Assembly: GCA_016617855.1 (NCBI GenBank)
Contig: JAECUM010000802.1
Coordinates: 1-64,000, forward strand
DNA: 64,000 nt
Origin: Megalonaias nervosa
Lineage: Eukaryota; Mollusca; Bivalvia; Unionida; Unionidae
Direction: 5' to 3'
A program made the position numbers and the translations under genes. The notes under the pieces were generated by a model that saw nothing but the letters and a program-made list of their open reading frames with translations, was not told the DNA's origin and ran no database searches. Below are positions 1-11,982 of the stretch, piece by piece. Numbering within the stretch: position 1 is the stretch's first letter; each line of letters begins with the position of its first letter.

Positions 1-10
1 AGACTTTGGT

Positions 11-103
11 TAAAGAAAATTAGTGTTAAATTTTAAAAGACAAACTTATATTTAATTTAAAATGAGTAAATGCGCACACATGACCCATGTGACTTTTACT
101 ATA
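11..103. repeat. Direct repeat copy A (partner 1611-1701)
   Basis: About 90 bp that closely match 1611-1701, including the shared block ATGAGTAAATGCGCA followed by ACATGACC. The two copies have the same orientation, about 1.6 kb apart, and flank a decayed LINE fragment. No coding meaning was recognised for the small frame starting at 62. Confidence 0.7.
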
Positions 104-869
104 GATGGATATGATACATGCTTTTCATTTGAGGCCTCAATTGTAGTGGCTAATCAAAGTAATTATCGATGCCTGAACTATCTTTATTCTGCTTGCTCTC
201 TGAAATTAACCATGGCCTGGGACTTTCGCCTATTTAAAAGTCACACAGGTCATGCAGGCATTCAGCACCGACTGTTTCAGTAACGGGTGTCATTATTTAG
301 AATTTGATTCTACATATCTTCATGTTGCAAGTATTCACTTCATTTTGGATTCTTATAAGCATACAGCAAAATCAATGTTAAAGTACGTAGACATTTTTGG
401 ACGAAATGAACTTAAAGGTGTCGCACGCTGTGATGTCACAGTGAAAGCTATGTATATTGATAAACAAATTCGTACTACATTATACTGTGACGATTCCATT
501 CGAAGTGCTCTTTCTTGACCCAAGTTTAATCTGAATCTGAATGTGTACAGTGCTGGGCCAGTTACGGCATAAATTTGCACCGGAAGAGAGAGCCAGCTAG
601 AAAGTTAGTAGTATTGTTCAAGTGCTGATTTGAAGCTCTCCCCTGATTGTGCGCACACAACACAATCACTCAAACAATTCCAGTCCACAATTGTTTTTAC
701 GAAGAAAGAATTTCTAAATTGGTCTGTTCTACATTGCTCAACTACAAACATCTACTATTATTGGATACTAGTTTTTCTACAATGTTTATACTTTCAAAAT
801 TTGGAAAAGATTTGGCTTTAATCTGGCATTTTTGTCTTAATGGTTTTAAAAAATATATTTGGTGAGAGA

Positions 870-1500
870 GCCGGCACTAACCCCTCAATTACTTTATAGA
901 GATACGTCAAACGAATCCTACTACGCCTGTCTTGGAGTGTTGGTAGACCCAGGTCAGTTAACATTTTGGTGATGCATCCTGCTTCTCTTTTTTTGTAGTC
1001 ACCAGATCAAATCTTGCTGCTTAGTGTTGGACTTTCTTGATTCTTTCAACATCCTTAATGTAGTACAGATCCCAGACAACACAACCATATTCTAACACGG
1101 ATCAGACTAGTGCTGGATAGGCAGTTCGCCTGCATGTCTGTGGACAGTGTCTGAGGTTTCTTTTTAGAAATGCTAGTGTAGTGTTTGCTTTCTTGGTCAA
1201 TTTGATAATATGTGATTCCCACTTGAAGTCCTCAGATAGTGTTAGTCCAAGATAGGGGTTTTCACTGACATGTTGTAGTATGTGGTTATTTAAGGTGTGG
1301 AAGTGAGATGATTTTGCTATTTTACTGATCATACACATTCGTTAACACTGAGAGGCATTGAAAGTCATACCCCAATCAGACGCCCATTTTTCGACGCCTA
1401 TGAGATAATTCTGGAGGGTATGATGGTCATTCTGGTTTTGAATTGTTCTGGAGTATCCCGATCTAAAGCCGTGGTTCAGTTTGGTTAGAATATTATCTTT
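870..1500 (-). mobile_element. LINE remnant, C-terminal reverse transcriptase (Jockey/CR1-group type)
   Basis: Minus-strand frames contain, in order: NHGFRSGYS (RT palm region), VEKWASDWGMTFNASQC, YLGLTLSEDFKWESHI followed by KANTTLAFLKRNLRHCP, LEYGCVVWD, and a tail with LTDLGLPTLQDRRSRIRLT. This series is typical of the end of RT ORFs in Jockey/CR1-group LINEs. The middle of the RT, with its catalytic box, is missing between the first two blocks, and stop codons break the frame. A dead fragment. Confidence 0.85.
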
Positions 1501-1610
1501 TTGTGTGTAAGCTGTTTAGTACATGGCCACCATTATAAAAGACCAAAGATCGATACTTTTGTCTGAAAGTTTCTGGATGACAGTTAAGATGCAGAGTATT
1601 CAATAATCAG

Positions 1611-1701
1611 AAAAGAAATTTGCGTTAATTTTTAAAAGAACAATTTATATTTAATGTAAAATGAGTAAATGCGCATACATGACCTGTGTGACTTGTACTA
1701 C
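1611..1701. repeat. Direct repeat copy B (partner 11-103)
   Basis: Second copy of the left-edge direct repeat, with scattered substitutions and one-base indels. Its position just right of the LINE fragment suggests either a segmental duplication or an element flanking the LINE. Confidence 0.7.
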
Positions 1702-2980
1702 AGTAAAATCAGACTTTCAGCGTGGACAATGGTAATAGCTTCTCATTCAGATTTTTAGTAAAAGGCTTTTAAAAAATATTATACAAATACAGCATTATTC
1801 TCTGGTTTTATCATGTTAGTACTGCTACCTTATCATACAAGAGAAAGTTCTTTTTCTTTATTTTTCTTAATACCATGCCACACTAGGTAGGTGGGTGCGT
1901 GGGTGGATGTAGGTAGGTATGCAGCTGGTTTCACAGTATGTCAGCACAATACTGGTTTTATACTATGATTAAAGGTTCAAATAAAGTCTTAAAATGATAC
2001 AAGTTCATGAAAAGATAAGCGACTGCCAAAAATATTTTAGTTAGAAAAAAGGCCAAGATAATTTTAGTCTGACTTTATTTTCTACGTGATAATGTTTATA
2101 ATGGCAACTGAAGACCAGTAAAAGTAGAGGTTGCTTCTTTCATCGTTGATTATACTCTGGTTTATTTCTATTTTTGATAATTACAAAAAGTGGCTTGTAA
2201 ATATTATGATCAACAGCTGCTGGCATAACTTTAATAAAAGATAAAAGTCTAAGCTTCTAACACCTGTTTTTCTGTACATGGCCTGATTTAATTTGACCTT
2301 TGACTGTATAAATGACTTCAATTAGCCATTATAGATAGTGAATCATCAAGCATACTTTCAAACAAAAGCTGCTGTCTACGAATACAACATCATCTGGAGA
2401 GGCAGGTATAGGTAGGATGGACTTTTATTTAGGTATCTTAATGCTGTATACTAAGTGATATATTTAGTACCACATATCCCATGTTATCAGCCTCAATCTA
2501 CCAGTATGCTGAGACCAGAACCAATTATTGGTTACCAAACATCCCCTGAGATTGAAAGCCAACATTATTTCATGATCTGATGCACGATTGTTTATAGTTT
2601 CTTTTTTTATTCATCCCTAAAAATCTTCATAAGAGCGATGCTTTGATGACTTTAATTATTGGTTTCTCCAAAAAGCCTCATATTCACAAAACTACTTGTG
2701 TTCTCTGTGATCCCTTTTCTAACATTACAAATTTCATAGTAATCAAACCATTTTCATGTCCCCCTTTCCTAAAATGGTGCCTAGTTAGTTTAATGCTTGC
2801 ACTATATTTTGGATGCATGTAATTAATGAATTTTTTTTCAGCATATTTTTTATTACTCAGAGAGTCATATCCATTGTATTGTTTTGGTTGTAGCACAGTT
2901 TCTATTGAGTTGATTAATACAGGCCAACTTTTTTTTCTCAAATCAGTCATTGATGAAAGTAGCGTATATAATTGGATATA
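1702..2980. other. AT-rich intergenic stretch, no gene seen
   Basis: Only a GT/GGT-rich simple stretch at about 1885-1920 stands out. The minus-strand frame at 2684-2950 (88 codons) has no recognisable motif. Confidence 0.5.
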
Positions 2981-3146
2981 AGTCCAACTGCAAACTACAA
3001 AGATCCAGATCTGCTATAGCATAATGTGTATGCAGATTATGATCTATGTTGTTTTAGTAACTACTCCTAACAAACTGCACAGACCCAAATCTGCAGATGC
3101 ATTATGTGATGGCAGATTTGGATCTGTGCAGTTTGCACTTGGAATT
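2981..3146. repeat. Foldback repeat: two adjacent hairpins
   Basis: Hairpin 2 has arms 3071-3094 and 3112-3135 (left arm begins CAAACTGCACAGACC) with about two mismatches and a 17-base loop. Hairpin 1 (2981-3055) is a decayed version of the same unit. The outer ends also pair, so the whole block folds back. A third copy is at 50180-50262, so this is a dispersed family. Confidence 0.75.
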
Positions 3147-3576
3147 GACTTATAAGCGAGTACGTACGGTAGTTCAGTTCTGCTTTCATGCTTAAAATGC
3201 ATATCTCTTTCATGGTTTCGGCTCTTCGGATATAAAAACTTTGTTTTTGAGTGCAAACATAAAGGATTTCATGGACGTTGTTGGTGACGTCTCATTCATG
3301 ATCATGATTTTTAGTTGAAGATTAATGTTTGAGAGGCAGAATATATGCATTTTTGTTGGATGATTCTTGACCTTTCTAGATTATTGTTACATCTTAGATA
3401 TAACATTGCATTATGTAGTTTTGAGTAGATAGTGTTACTGTTTAGTTACAATCGTAGTAATTTCTTGTCACATCAGTCTTAAACTATGTACTACTGCACA
3501 TAGTAAACATCATATAATCACAAGTAGAGATTGTTATTGCAGACTGATTACAATGTATATATTTGGATATCTGCTA

Positions 3577-4881
3577 CAGTCCTACCCACTTATATCGACA
3601 TCACTCATGTCGACAAGCCGCCTATTTCGACAAAAAAAGCAAAGTCCTGGTCCCTTGGTCTACTATTACTACCAAAATTGTCATGCTTATGTCCACGTCG
3701 AGATAAAAAAAATAGACGTACATGTCCACAGATGCGCCTGGTCCCATCTTGAACAAATCCTTTGTTTTTTGATCATTTATGTCGACAAGCTGCCAGTTCC
3801 GACCCATACTTTGTTCAACAATTAGTTGAGCTTGCTGCCAGGCTTTAATTGTCCCGCCTAATCATTTATATTGACAGAAGCCCTTGGTTCCAGCTTGAAC
3901 AAATCCTTTGTTTTCTAATCATTTATGTCGACAAGCTGCCAGTTCCAATTTATTCAACAATTAGTTGATCTTGCCGCCAGGCTTTAATGCCGCGGTCGGA
4001 TAAAAAACAGGCGTTTGTTTGGTCCTATAAAGTTGGCCTCTCGCGGCGACTTAAATAAAAGCAATGAAATCTGATCAATTCTTGCATTTTCCAAAGTGAT
4101 CGGTGATTAAAACAAGTTTATTGTGCTGTGAAAGTTTCCTTTTTAACTTTATTTATATTTACGATAGCTACCAACGGCAGTGTAAAACGCAGATTAAATT
4201 CATAGCTTGTTATCTCCGGGAAGTATTTCAAATGTATACCACTTGAGCTGACATTGTTACAGTATTGTATTGCAAGAATCATTTTCTTTTAATACCTCAT
4301 TAGCATGTGTCAATATTACGCCTTAATTAATCATATCAGCCGCATATCTCTTGTTCGCTTTTATGTACTTTTCACGATGACTTCTGTAACTAAATACATG
4401 TGCTGTTTAAACCAACTTGTTGACTTGTTTTCATATCCCTGTGAATAGCCCCATCCAAATGGTAGCCTCATTAAGATGGGAACAGACTGACCAAAATCTA
4501 GGCCAATTTAAGTACATGTACTTGAAGCATGTAAATAACAACTATGCAACCATGTGCTAATGACATTGAATATCGTAGTGATTGTTTTTCATATCAGGAT
4601 GTGACCGATGCAGTATTTTATTGTGAATTTTATTACACAAAGGTAACCAAAATGTAATTTGTCAATATACAAGTGTATTTCACACTGGTTTTGTCTTCAT
4701 GTACTCAAAATTTCCATTGTTTGTTTTCTCAAAGTGTAAATGCTACTGTCGACAGGTCACCCCTTACTGACGAATTTAACTTGCATCTTTTTTTCAGACC
4801 CCCCCCCACTTATCTCGACATCCGCCTATGTCGACAATATTTCCTCGGGCCCGAGGATGTCAACATAAACGGGTAGGACTG
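3577..4881. mobile_element. Non-autonomous pogo/Tigger-like DNA transposon (1305 bp)
   Basis: Terminal inverted repeats: the left end starts CAGTCCTACCCACTTATATC and the right end, read inward, starts CAGTCCTACCCGTTTATGTT; both continue to GACATC. A TA dinucleotide flanks each end (3575-3576 and 4882-4883), as expected for Tc1/mariner/pogo insertion. Sub-terminal regions carry many TCGACA motifs, and a block of about 105 bp is duplicated inside (3740-3848 and 3885-3988). No transposase frame is present, so mobility would have needed a helper. The pogo assignment rests on the CAGT...CCC terminus and TA target. Confidence 0.8.
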
Positions 4882-4883
4882 TA

Positions 4884-6500
4884 TATATGCATATGTATAT
4901 TTCTATTTTACTTATCAGGCCTCTTCAGAGGTTTAGAGAGGCCTGGACACTTAGGGAGTTTAAGGCCTCTAGGCCCTGGTTATATGGAAATTTGGAAATG
5001 AACTGAATGTCAAAACAAGCCTATATAATTTACTATATAAAGATTTAAATGACTAAATAAACAACGAAGTATATTTATTATTATTGTGGCTTGCACAATA
5101 TAGCCTTCAAAGTGTTGCTGTGCCATAAATACCAAACCAAACCAATCATTTGTTTTGAGATGGGACAATTTATAAATTTATCCATTGATATCTGAACAAG
5201 TTTCAATGTCATTGTGGTATTAATGCCTTTTCAGGCAGCAATAGTAAAACCTTGGAAGACTTGTAGATTTTGAAACGTAAAAGTTGTTGAGGTTACAAGT
5301 TAGAAAAAAATATAAAAATTAAGCCCTTCTGTGTTATTTGCAATTGTCATGTACAGTGAATAGTAATGATGACATCAATCAATGAAGATTAAGCTTTCAA
5401 AGAAACAAAAACACAAGCCATATGAGATCTGTCATGCTTTAATCAAAAAGCATATAAAAAGTCTACAGGAAACAATTAAAGCATTTATCCATTGACTGAA
5501 CATTAGCAGTGTTAATACTATCCGAACTGAATGTATAATGCAAAACTAAAAATATTTACTATTTTATGATGCTGCGGCTGACTGTAACAGTGTAAAATTA
5601 TTTCTGCATCAAGTAACCTGGATTTTTATTAGGTCCATGCACAATGCAATTGATCAAACTGCTATTAGTATTGTCAGAAACACCTCTACTATGTCACATA
5701 TCTAATTCAACTGTCAAACAACAGATCTGAGTTTATCCAATATAATTATTCCCATATTTTGGAAAAGCAGTAATGTACAAATATTTTAGCTACTTATCCA
5801 GAAGATGTGACTTTAAAAAAAATTCTTATTTGTCTCTTTTACATGCTGACTGACCTATTTCAACCTGATTTCTCACTGATACAATTTTAGACTGTACTTA
5901 ATAAAACTGCAAAGTAGACCTGGATGTAGCAATCATAATTGTCACTGACCACTAATTTGCAAAGTAATCCCAAGTAACTGTAATAAAGAAATATTTTGAT
6001 TCCATGCAAGCTAAATTTAATCAATTAAAAAACAAACCTGTAATGTAGATTATGTTTTGATAACATGTATGCCAAATTTAATCAATTACAGTCACAAATA
6101 CCCTGTAATCATGGGTATGTCTGATTATAACATGATTACACTTCATGAACATGGGCTCTGCAACAAAAACTGAATTTTGAATTCTGTCAAAACTGAATGA
6201 AAACAGGCATCTTGATAAAATCTGACGGTTGTGGAATATTTCATTTTTACTAAAATTTTCTGCTGGCTGACCTTTACCTCATTTTATTTCTGCATATATT
6301 CTGGCTCTAAATAACATACTATTTACTCACTATAGTGAAGGTCCAGTCCATGTACATATATTTATACTTACAATGAATATTGGTTGCTTTTTATGGTACA
6401 TCAACTCGGTATCCCAAGCAAATGGGAGCTATGTGTGGGTTGAGAATTTAGAATAGGTCTGATGGCAACCTCAAGCATGTCATAATTAGCAACTAAAGAA
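4884..6500. other. AT-rich intergenic stretch with a SINE-C tail
   Basis: 5081-5144 ends in TGTGCCATAAATACCAAACC, the 3' tail of the SINE family seen complete at 60751-60938. Nothing else was recognised. Confidence 0.45.
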
Positions 6501-6628
6501 GGTGGTTAGCATGCTGAACATGCAGCTACTATGATGTGTCATTGCCAAAGCACTTTACTCTGTTGCTTCAGCACTAAATAACTTACTTGTGTTATTGTGC
6601 CATAAAACACTAAACCAAGCCAAAAATA
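6501..6628 (+). mobile_element. SINE-C fragment (5' truncated)
   Basis: Shares GGTTAGCATGCTG, the CACTTTACTC...GC block, GCACTAAATAAC and the tail GTGCCATAAA.CACTAAACCA with the complete copy at 60751-60938. The B-box region is lost. Confidence 0.6.
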
Positions 6629-7480
6629 TTCAGAACTTACAAGTTCACACCAAAGCAGCCAAAGTGAGCTGACCTGGGCAGGTACTGAACTTTTAACTCC
6701 TGGATTACAATTCCAATTATGGTACAGAACTGATACAAAATGATACTTATCCTATACAAGTTACTTTAATCTTCAATAGTCATGAATAACTATTAGTCAT
6801 TTGCCTTTTTATTCTTTTGAGACAGCCACTGCATGATCATGCAATAATTTTCTTCAGTAAAAAAGAAAAACTACTGAGAACACCTACTTGTCTTAAATAA
6901 AATAGCAAACACAGGGTGGCTAACTCGCATAGTTTGAAATATTCACACATGTCCCAACCTTGCCAATTCCATGCTAATTATTTTATCCTATCAGTGTGTT
7001 CAGCCACTGATAATATATATCAGCATAAAGATGACATTCCAGACTTGTTCCCCATGTATGATTAAAGTACTTTACTGATCATTTAATAACAGAATTATGT
7101 GAAGTTTCTCTGTTGCTTCACATCTTGTTTACTTGTGTCAAATTTGAGGGCTACACTTCCAGTGTGTCATGCAGAGAAACATGTCACATTTAATTCTGTT
7201 TGGTGGTTATTGTTTGGTCAAGTGAGAACTAACTGTGCATATTCACTGCGTGACACACTGGAAATGTTGGCATCCAAACTAGTTTCATTCAGATACAAAG
7301 CAATCAAGTTCACACACAAGTGACTGTTAATTGATCCGCAAAGTGCTTAAATCATATGTAAGGAACGAATCTGTAATGTCTACTTTTATTCTGATATATG
7401 TAATCAGTGACTGAATCTGCCTATGGGAAAAAATAAGCACAGAATCTGCAAGAGGCCTGACTCCTTTCCTCTTTCACTTG

Positions 7481-7579
7481 TTTATCATCTATAGGAAATA
7501 TAATGTTTATCATCTATAGGAAATATAATGTTTATCATCTATAGGAAATATAATGTTTATCATCTATAGGAATATAATC
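7481..7579. repeat. Minisatellite, 25 bp x 4
   Basis: Four tandem copies of a 25 bp unit beginning TTTATCATCTATAGGAAATA. Three are identical and the fourth has a one-base deletion. Confidence 0.95.
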
Positions 7580-10500
7580 TGAAGGATTTGATTGTCAGTC
7601 ATCTCTGCTCCCACACTCAGACTTGCTCCAGTTAAAATTTCCTTTGCACATGGAAAATGCACTATTTGTTCTTGTTTTGAAAGTAGCATCAAATTATTTT
7701 TCAAATTTAACTTAAGACATGAAACTGGATAAAAAGAATGTTTTAAATACATTCATGCAGTGCAAAACAAAGGGCATGGTGACCAAGATCAGTCCTGCAC
7801 CTGATCAAATGAAGTAGCCTGAAATGGCCTAAACTGAATAAAAATCAGACAGCAAACAGGCAGTCTGTTAGGATGTGCTTTTTATATCTTGTCAAGGATG
7901 TCAATGGCATATGAACAGATGACAAGTCTATGTCTGTCTGTAATTTGCATGCTAGAAATACAACAAAATATGTCAACATATGTAAAATTGCACCACTCCA
8001 CCCATGACAGACCTAAAGATGAAAAGACCATCAAATTTGATAGCTGTATCGATAATGTATTGTATTATTGGCTGTGCACTGTGAATTGTATCAATACATG
8101 AGAGAGGTGTACCTTTTTACCCCTAATTCCAATGCTCTACCAACTAAACCACCATGGCTTGCACTTACAAAGAAACTGAAACTGTTATTTCTAGTTGTAA
8201 AATAAAATATACTCTGGATGGAAGATAATTCAGAATTTTTAAAGGTTAGACTTTACACTCTGGATGGAAGATAATACATTTCAGTACAGTTAAAGTTTAG
8301 ACCTAATGATACAAAAGTGGAAATTAATAAGCATTAAGCATTTTTAACTCATATGAACAACAACATCCCATGAATATTTGAAAGTGACAAGCCATTCGAT
8401 TTGTCTTTGAATAAAAATAATTTTTACATGAACATATCTTTATATATAATAATGTATGTGTACATGTTTTTCTTCAAAATATGAAAGAGACTTTGCTAGG
8501 AACACATATTGTAAGTATTACTCTGTTAATCTTGTAATGAATCATGCACAGAAATATGTGATTTTATAAAGAAATATAATCAAAAGTAATCAAAATGACA
8601 TAGATTACATTTCAACAATAAAAAATCAAAACAAAGTTAAACAATAAATGTAATTAGTCAATATTTACAACTTGGCAGAAATAAAAATTGCAACCGCACT
8701 GCATACAGTTCTAAATAATATCAGATATGTAATTACAGTATTATTAAATCATATATAAGGAAAAATATTTTAACTGTTTTATGTCTGAAACTTTCATAAT
8801 CTGACTCAAAGATATAGAAAATGTGGCTTTATAAAAATGCTGTGGAATGTAATAATATACATGCTGCTTATTAATGAGTCGCTAAAAAGAAATGACCAAA
8901 AAATTTTTAAACTGGACATGCAAATTTTCTGAATCAGAAACTTTTACAATTTGTACAGCACTAAGATTTTGTAACATAAAAGCCTTTGAAATATGTAAAG
9001 GAATAAACAGTCAACTATCATGAAAGCACATTTCTTACATTCTAAAACTTCTCAGTCTCTGGCAGATCAGAAACATTTTATAACTTCATTACCATATATG
9101 CTGCTTAATATGAACTCACACTGGATGATTTATTTCCTGTTAATACTGCATAAGCAATAGTATTGTACTAGTAATAAGCACACTTATGTTACAAATATAC
9201 TGGAACCTGCATAACAGAAACTTTAATATAAAGTTCTACTTTTGATAAAAGACACTTTCAGGAATTCCCACAAAATCACTGAATCTGTGCCTTGTCCTTT
9301 AGCTAAGAAAACAAAGGAAACCTGTATAACACAAAACAAAGGACCAAAATGTACATTTTAACTTGATGTATGTGACATTACTGTTACAGTTTGCCAGATT
9401 TAACTATAGTGGACTTTCACATTACAGTAAATTTTCATTTAACAAGAATTCTAAACAATATACATACAGGGACTGTAAATAAATGCATGAAATATCTCTA
9501 TATGTAATGGCTTTGATTTCAAAGATTACCAAATATTTGCTTTCAAACAAGAAAAGATTCTGCATCAAGGAAAACTGTCAATTAAAGACCTGTTTTGTCC
9601 CTTTCTTTGACTGCCCTGCATAAATAGGTTGCAACTTACTGGTATTTATTGATATTATTACAGTAAAACCAATTTCTTCAAAGATCACTGCTGTCTTATA
9701 GACCATATTCTCAATGGACAGATTAATTTATTATATAGTGTTCAACTTGTCACAAGAAATCACCTGTCTTGAGACATTATTTATTTTACAGAAGGTGTGT
9801 TCTTTCAAGGCAGGTTTAACTGTATATGCTGATGAAATATAAAGATTGGTGACTTTATGAATTAATGTGTTCTTTGCCAAAAATGTAATACAGGTGATGG
9901 TCGTGACAAAAATATGTCTATATTGCACGTCTACAATGTTGACCTAGAATGCGTATAGAATACACAAAACATTATAAAGAGAAAATTAACAAGCATCAAA
10001 ATACTTGCTAATTAAAAAAAAGCATTGTGTAAAGTGGGTTGGAGAGTAATACTACAAAACAAATGCCTAACACAATTATTAAAAATAAAAAACCAACATA
10101 CTAATATAGTACAATTTCTAGCGCATAAGAAAAAAGGCATGTTTGGTAGATTTCGAATGTTATTTCTTTTTACACACCAGAACAATGCTGTCTGCGTAAC
10201 CATTCACCTGTTCATGTAATTGAACTGGGAGATATATGTATGATGGTTATAATGATTTCTTCAGTCATCAGTTCATTTGCACATTAGTACTGTTTCAAAA
10301 CTTTAACAACTTTCTTTTTGATTTTATAGCTATAGGTACAGTTTTTGAACATATCTAATGGCACCGAGAACAAATATTCTACTTGATATTTTTTACACAT
10401 AGAAAAAGCCCACTAGAGTATTGATTTTCATTCATATTTCAGTCATTCTAATTTAACTTTGAGGATTATGAAGTTGGTATTTTTTTAAAAATCTGTAGCA

Positions 10501-11593
10501 TTTCAATCACGAAGTATCGACAGTCATGGTGTGGATCATGATGCATTATGGACTGGGAAACTACCAAAGTTCAATGATGCAACAATATAACATGCTACCC
10601 AGTGAACATGTCTTTATAATTTATTTACTACAGAATAAGATTATCATGTGTTAAGTTTAATGCCACAGCATGCACATTCCATGCTTGGGTACACAGAAAT
10701 GTAATATCAATGAATGTATTCACTTTGATTTTACCAATTTTACATAGATGTCATATGACAAGCAGTTCAATTCTAATTCGTATGATTTACTGGCATTTTT
10801 CACATTACACTGTATTCACTTAAAGGCTCAAGTTTATGCAGAAATAATGATATTTATTTCATTATCAGAATACCCAAGTTTACGTTGTTTCATTATGTAG
10901 TGACACCAAGTTAAAAAATCTGAATAGTTGATTTATCTACGTTTTATTTAAGACAACAACTTTAGGTTAACAATAAAGTTTAAAAGTTAAAAGGATTTTA
11001 ATGTTTTGAAATTTCATCAATTCCTATATGGTACAATTTCCACTTATATATTCCATGATAAAAGTTGAAAATACAAGTTTCAGTGGCTGGAGTAAAAGAA
11101 ACATTTGTATCTAACATGCCTTATTTTTGCTAATGTTGCATGAAGTTAATAAAGAGTCCTGACTTCTGTAACAATGATCACAAAATTTGCTCAGATCACA
11201 GAAGCAGCACTGAAATCTTGTTTCATTTTGCAAAATAAATTGAAATCATTTACATAAAAGCCATAGAAATCAGTGATGTGATGCTGGTACACGAGTCATT
11301 TTATCCAATTGCTCACTTTCTTGTTCAAATAATCTCTACACAAAAGATGCGAAACATGTGGAGTCCAAGTTTACTGCAATTATGTCTGTCATAATTAGTT
11401 ATTATTTATGTAATTATTCTACAGAAAATTTATATCTGTACAGCTTTATCTGTATATCACAGATGTTTTGAATGAAATGCAAATGCAAATGTTGCAGTAC
11501 AAGGCTATCTGATTTCCCTTGGTGATATGGCAAGATGGATTCTGACAAAGTGATCCCTATGGTTTGTCTACTACAGCGAACATCTTTATAACC
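7580..11593. other. AT-rich intergenic region, one MITE only
   Basis: Apart from the MITE at 9661-9822 and a short near-duplicate (ACTCTGGATGGAAGATAAT at about 8211 and 8257), I see no gene or element. Open frames are short and lack motifs. Confidence 0.5.
9661..9822. mobile_element. MITE family B copy 1 (162 bp, TA-flanked)
   Basis: The left end reads CAGTAAAACC and the right end, inward, CAGTTAAACCTGCCTTGAAA. TA lies on both sides (9659-9660 and 9823-9824). It is a diverged relative of the element at 15982-16159 (shared AAAGATCAC and CCTGTCTTGAGACA blocks). Too short to code. Confidence 0.65.
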
Positions 11594-11838
11594 TTTATTA
11601 ACCAATAGAATAAAAAATATACAAAAAATTAAACCTGTTATTCCTAGTTCAAACTCTGATTGCATGTGATTTTTTTAATCATATATTTTTTTTATGAATG
11701 ATTATTACCATAAAACAAGAGCATAAATTCAATGAAGTTTTAAAATAATATCGCCAGAAAATTCTTAAACTTCAGCAAGAGTGGAACAAAGTTATCAGTA
11801 TGTATCTAGAAAATACATTTACTAGATATTTGCTGATG
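11594..11838 (-). promoter_or_regulatory. Probable GDPD1 3' UTR with poly(A) signal
   Basis: The first canonical AATAAA that I found on the minus strand downstream of the stop is at 11594-11599. Cleavage would fall near 11570-11580, giving a 3' UTR of about 260 bases. Other AATAAA-like hexamers further left (for example near 10855) mean a longer 3' end is possible. Confidence 0.4.
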
Positions 11839-11982
11839 TCAGATCTCCTCTTGTCTCCGATATTCTGGATGTACATCAAGGAAAGCCTTTAACTTTGAGG
11901 GGAAGTCAGTCATCACACCTGTAGCTCCCAATCTGAAGGCTCTCTCAAAGTCCTCCTCCTCATTCAGAACCCATAAATAGGT
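11839..11982 (-). CDS. GDPD1: GDPD1 coding exon 10 (terminal, stop codon)
   Basis: Encodes residues 275-321 and the TGA at 11839-11841. Begins [20 protein letters not shown] and continues [18 protein letters not shown] and GATG.MTD.P are the terminal strands of the GDPD barrel. The Lys/Glu-rich tail ends in QEEI, slightly longer than the human tail. Acceptor TATTGTAG. The sequence and its stop are intact. Confidence 0.97.
   Translation of the reverse strand, partial: TYLWVLNEEEDFERAFRLGATGVMTDFPSKLKAFLDVHPEYRRQEEI

Noticed and set aside
1..600. Small frames starting MSKCAHMTHV and following
   Set aside because: The start lies in a duplicated repeat; the peptides have no recognisable features and no gene structure.
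8108..8170. tRNA-like A box on the minus strand (GGTTTAGTTGGTAGAGCAT)
   Set aside because: No B box or acceptor stem follows, so it is not a tRNA gene; probably a SINE head fragment too short to call.
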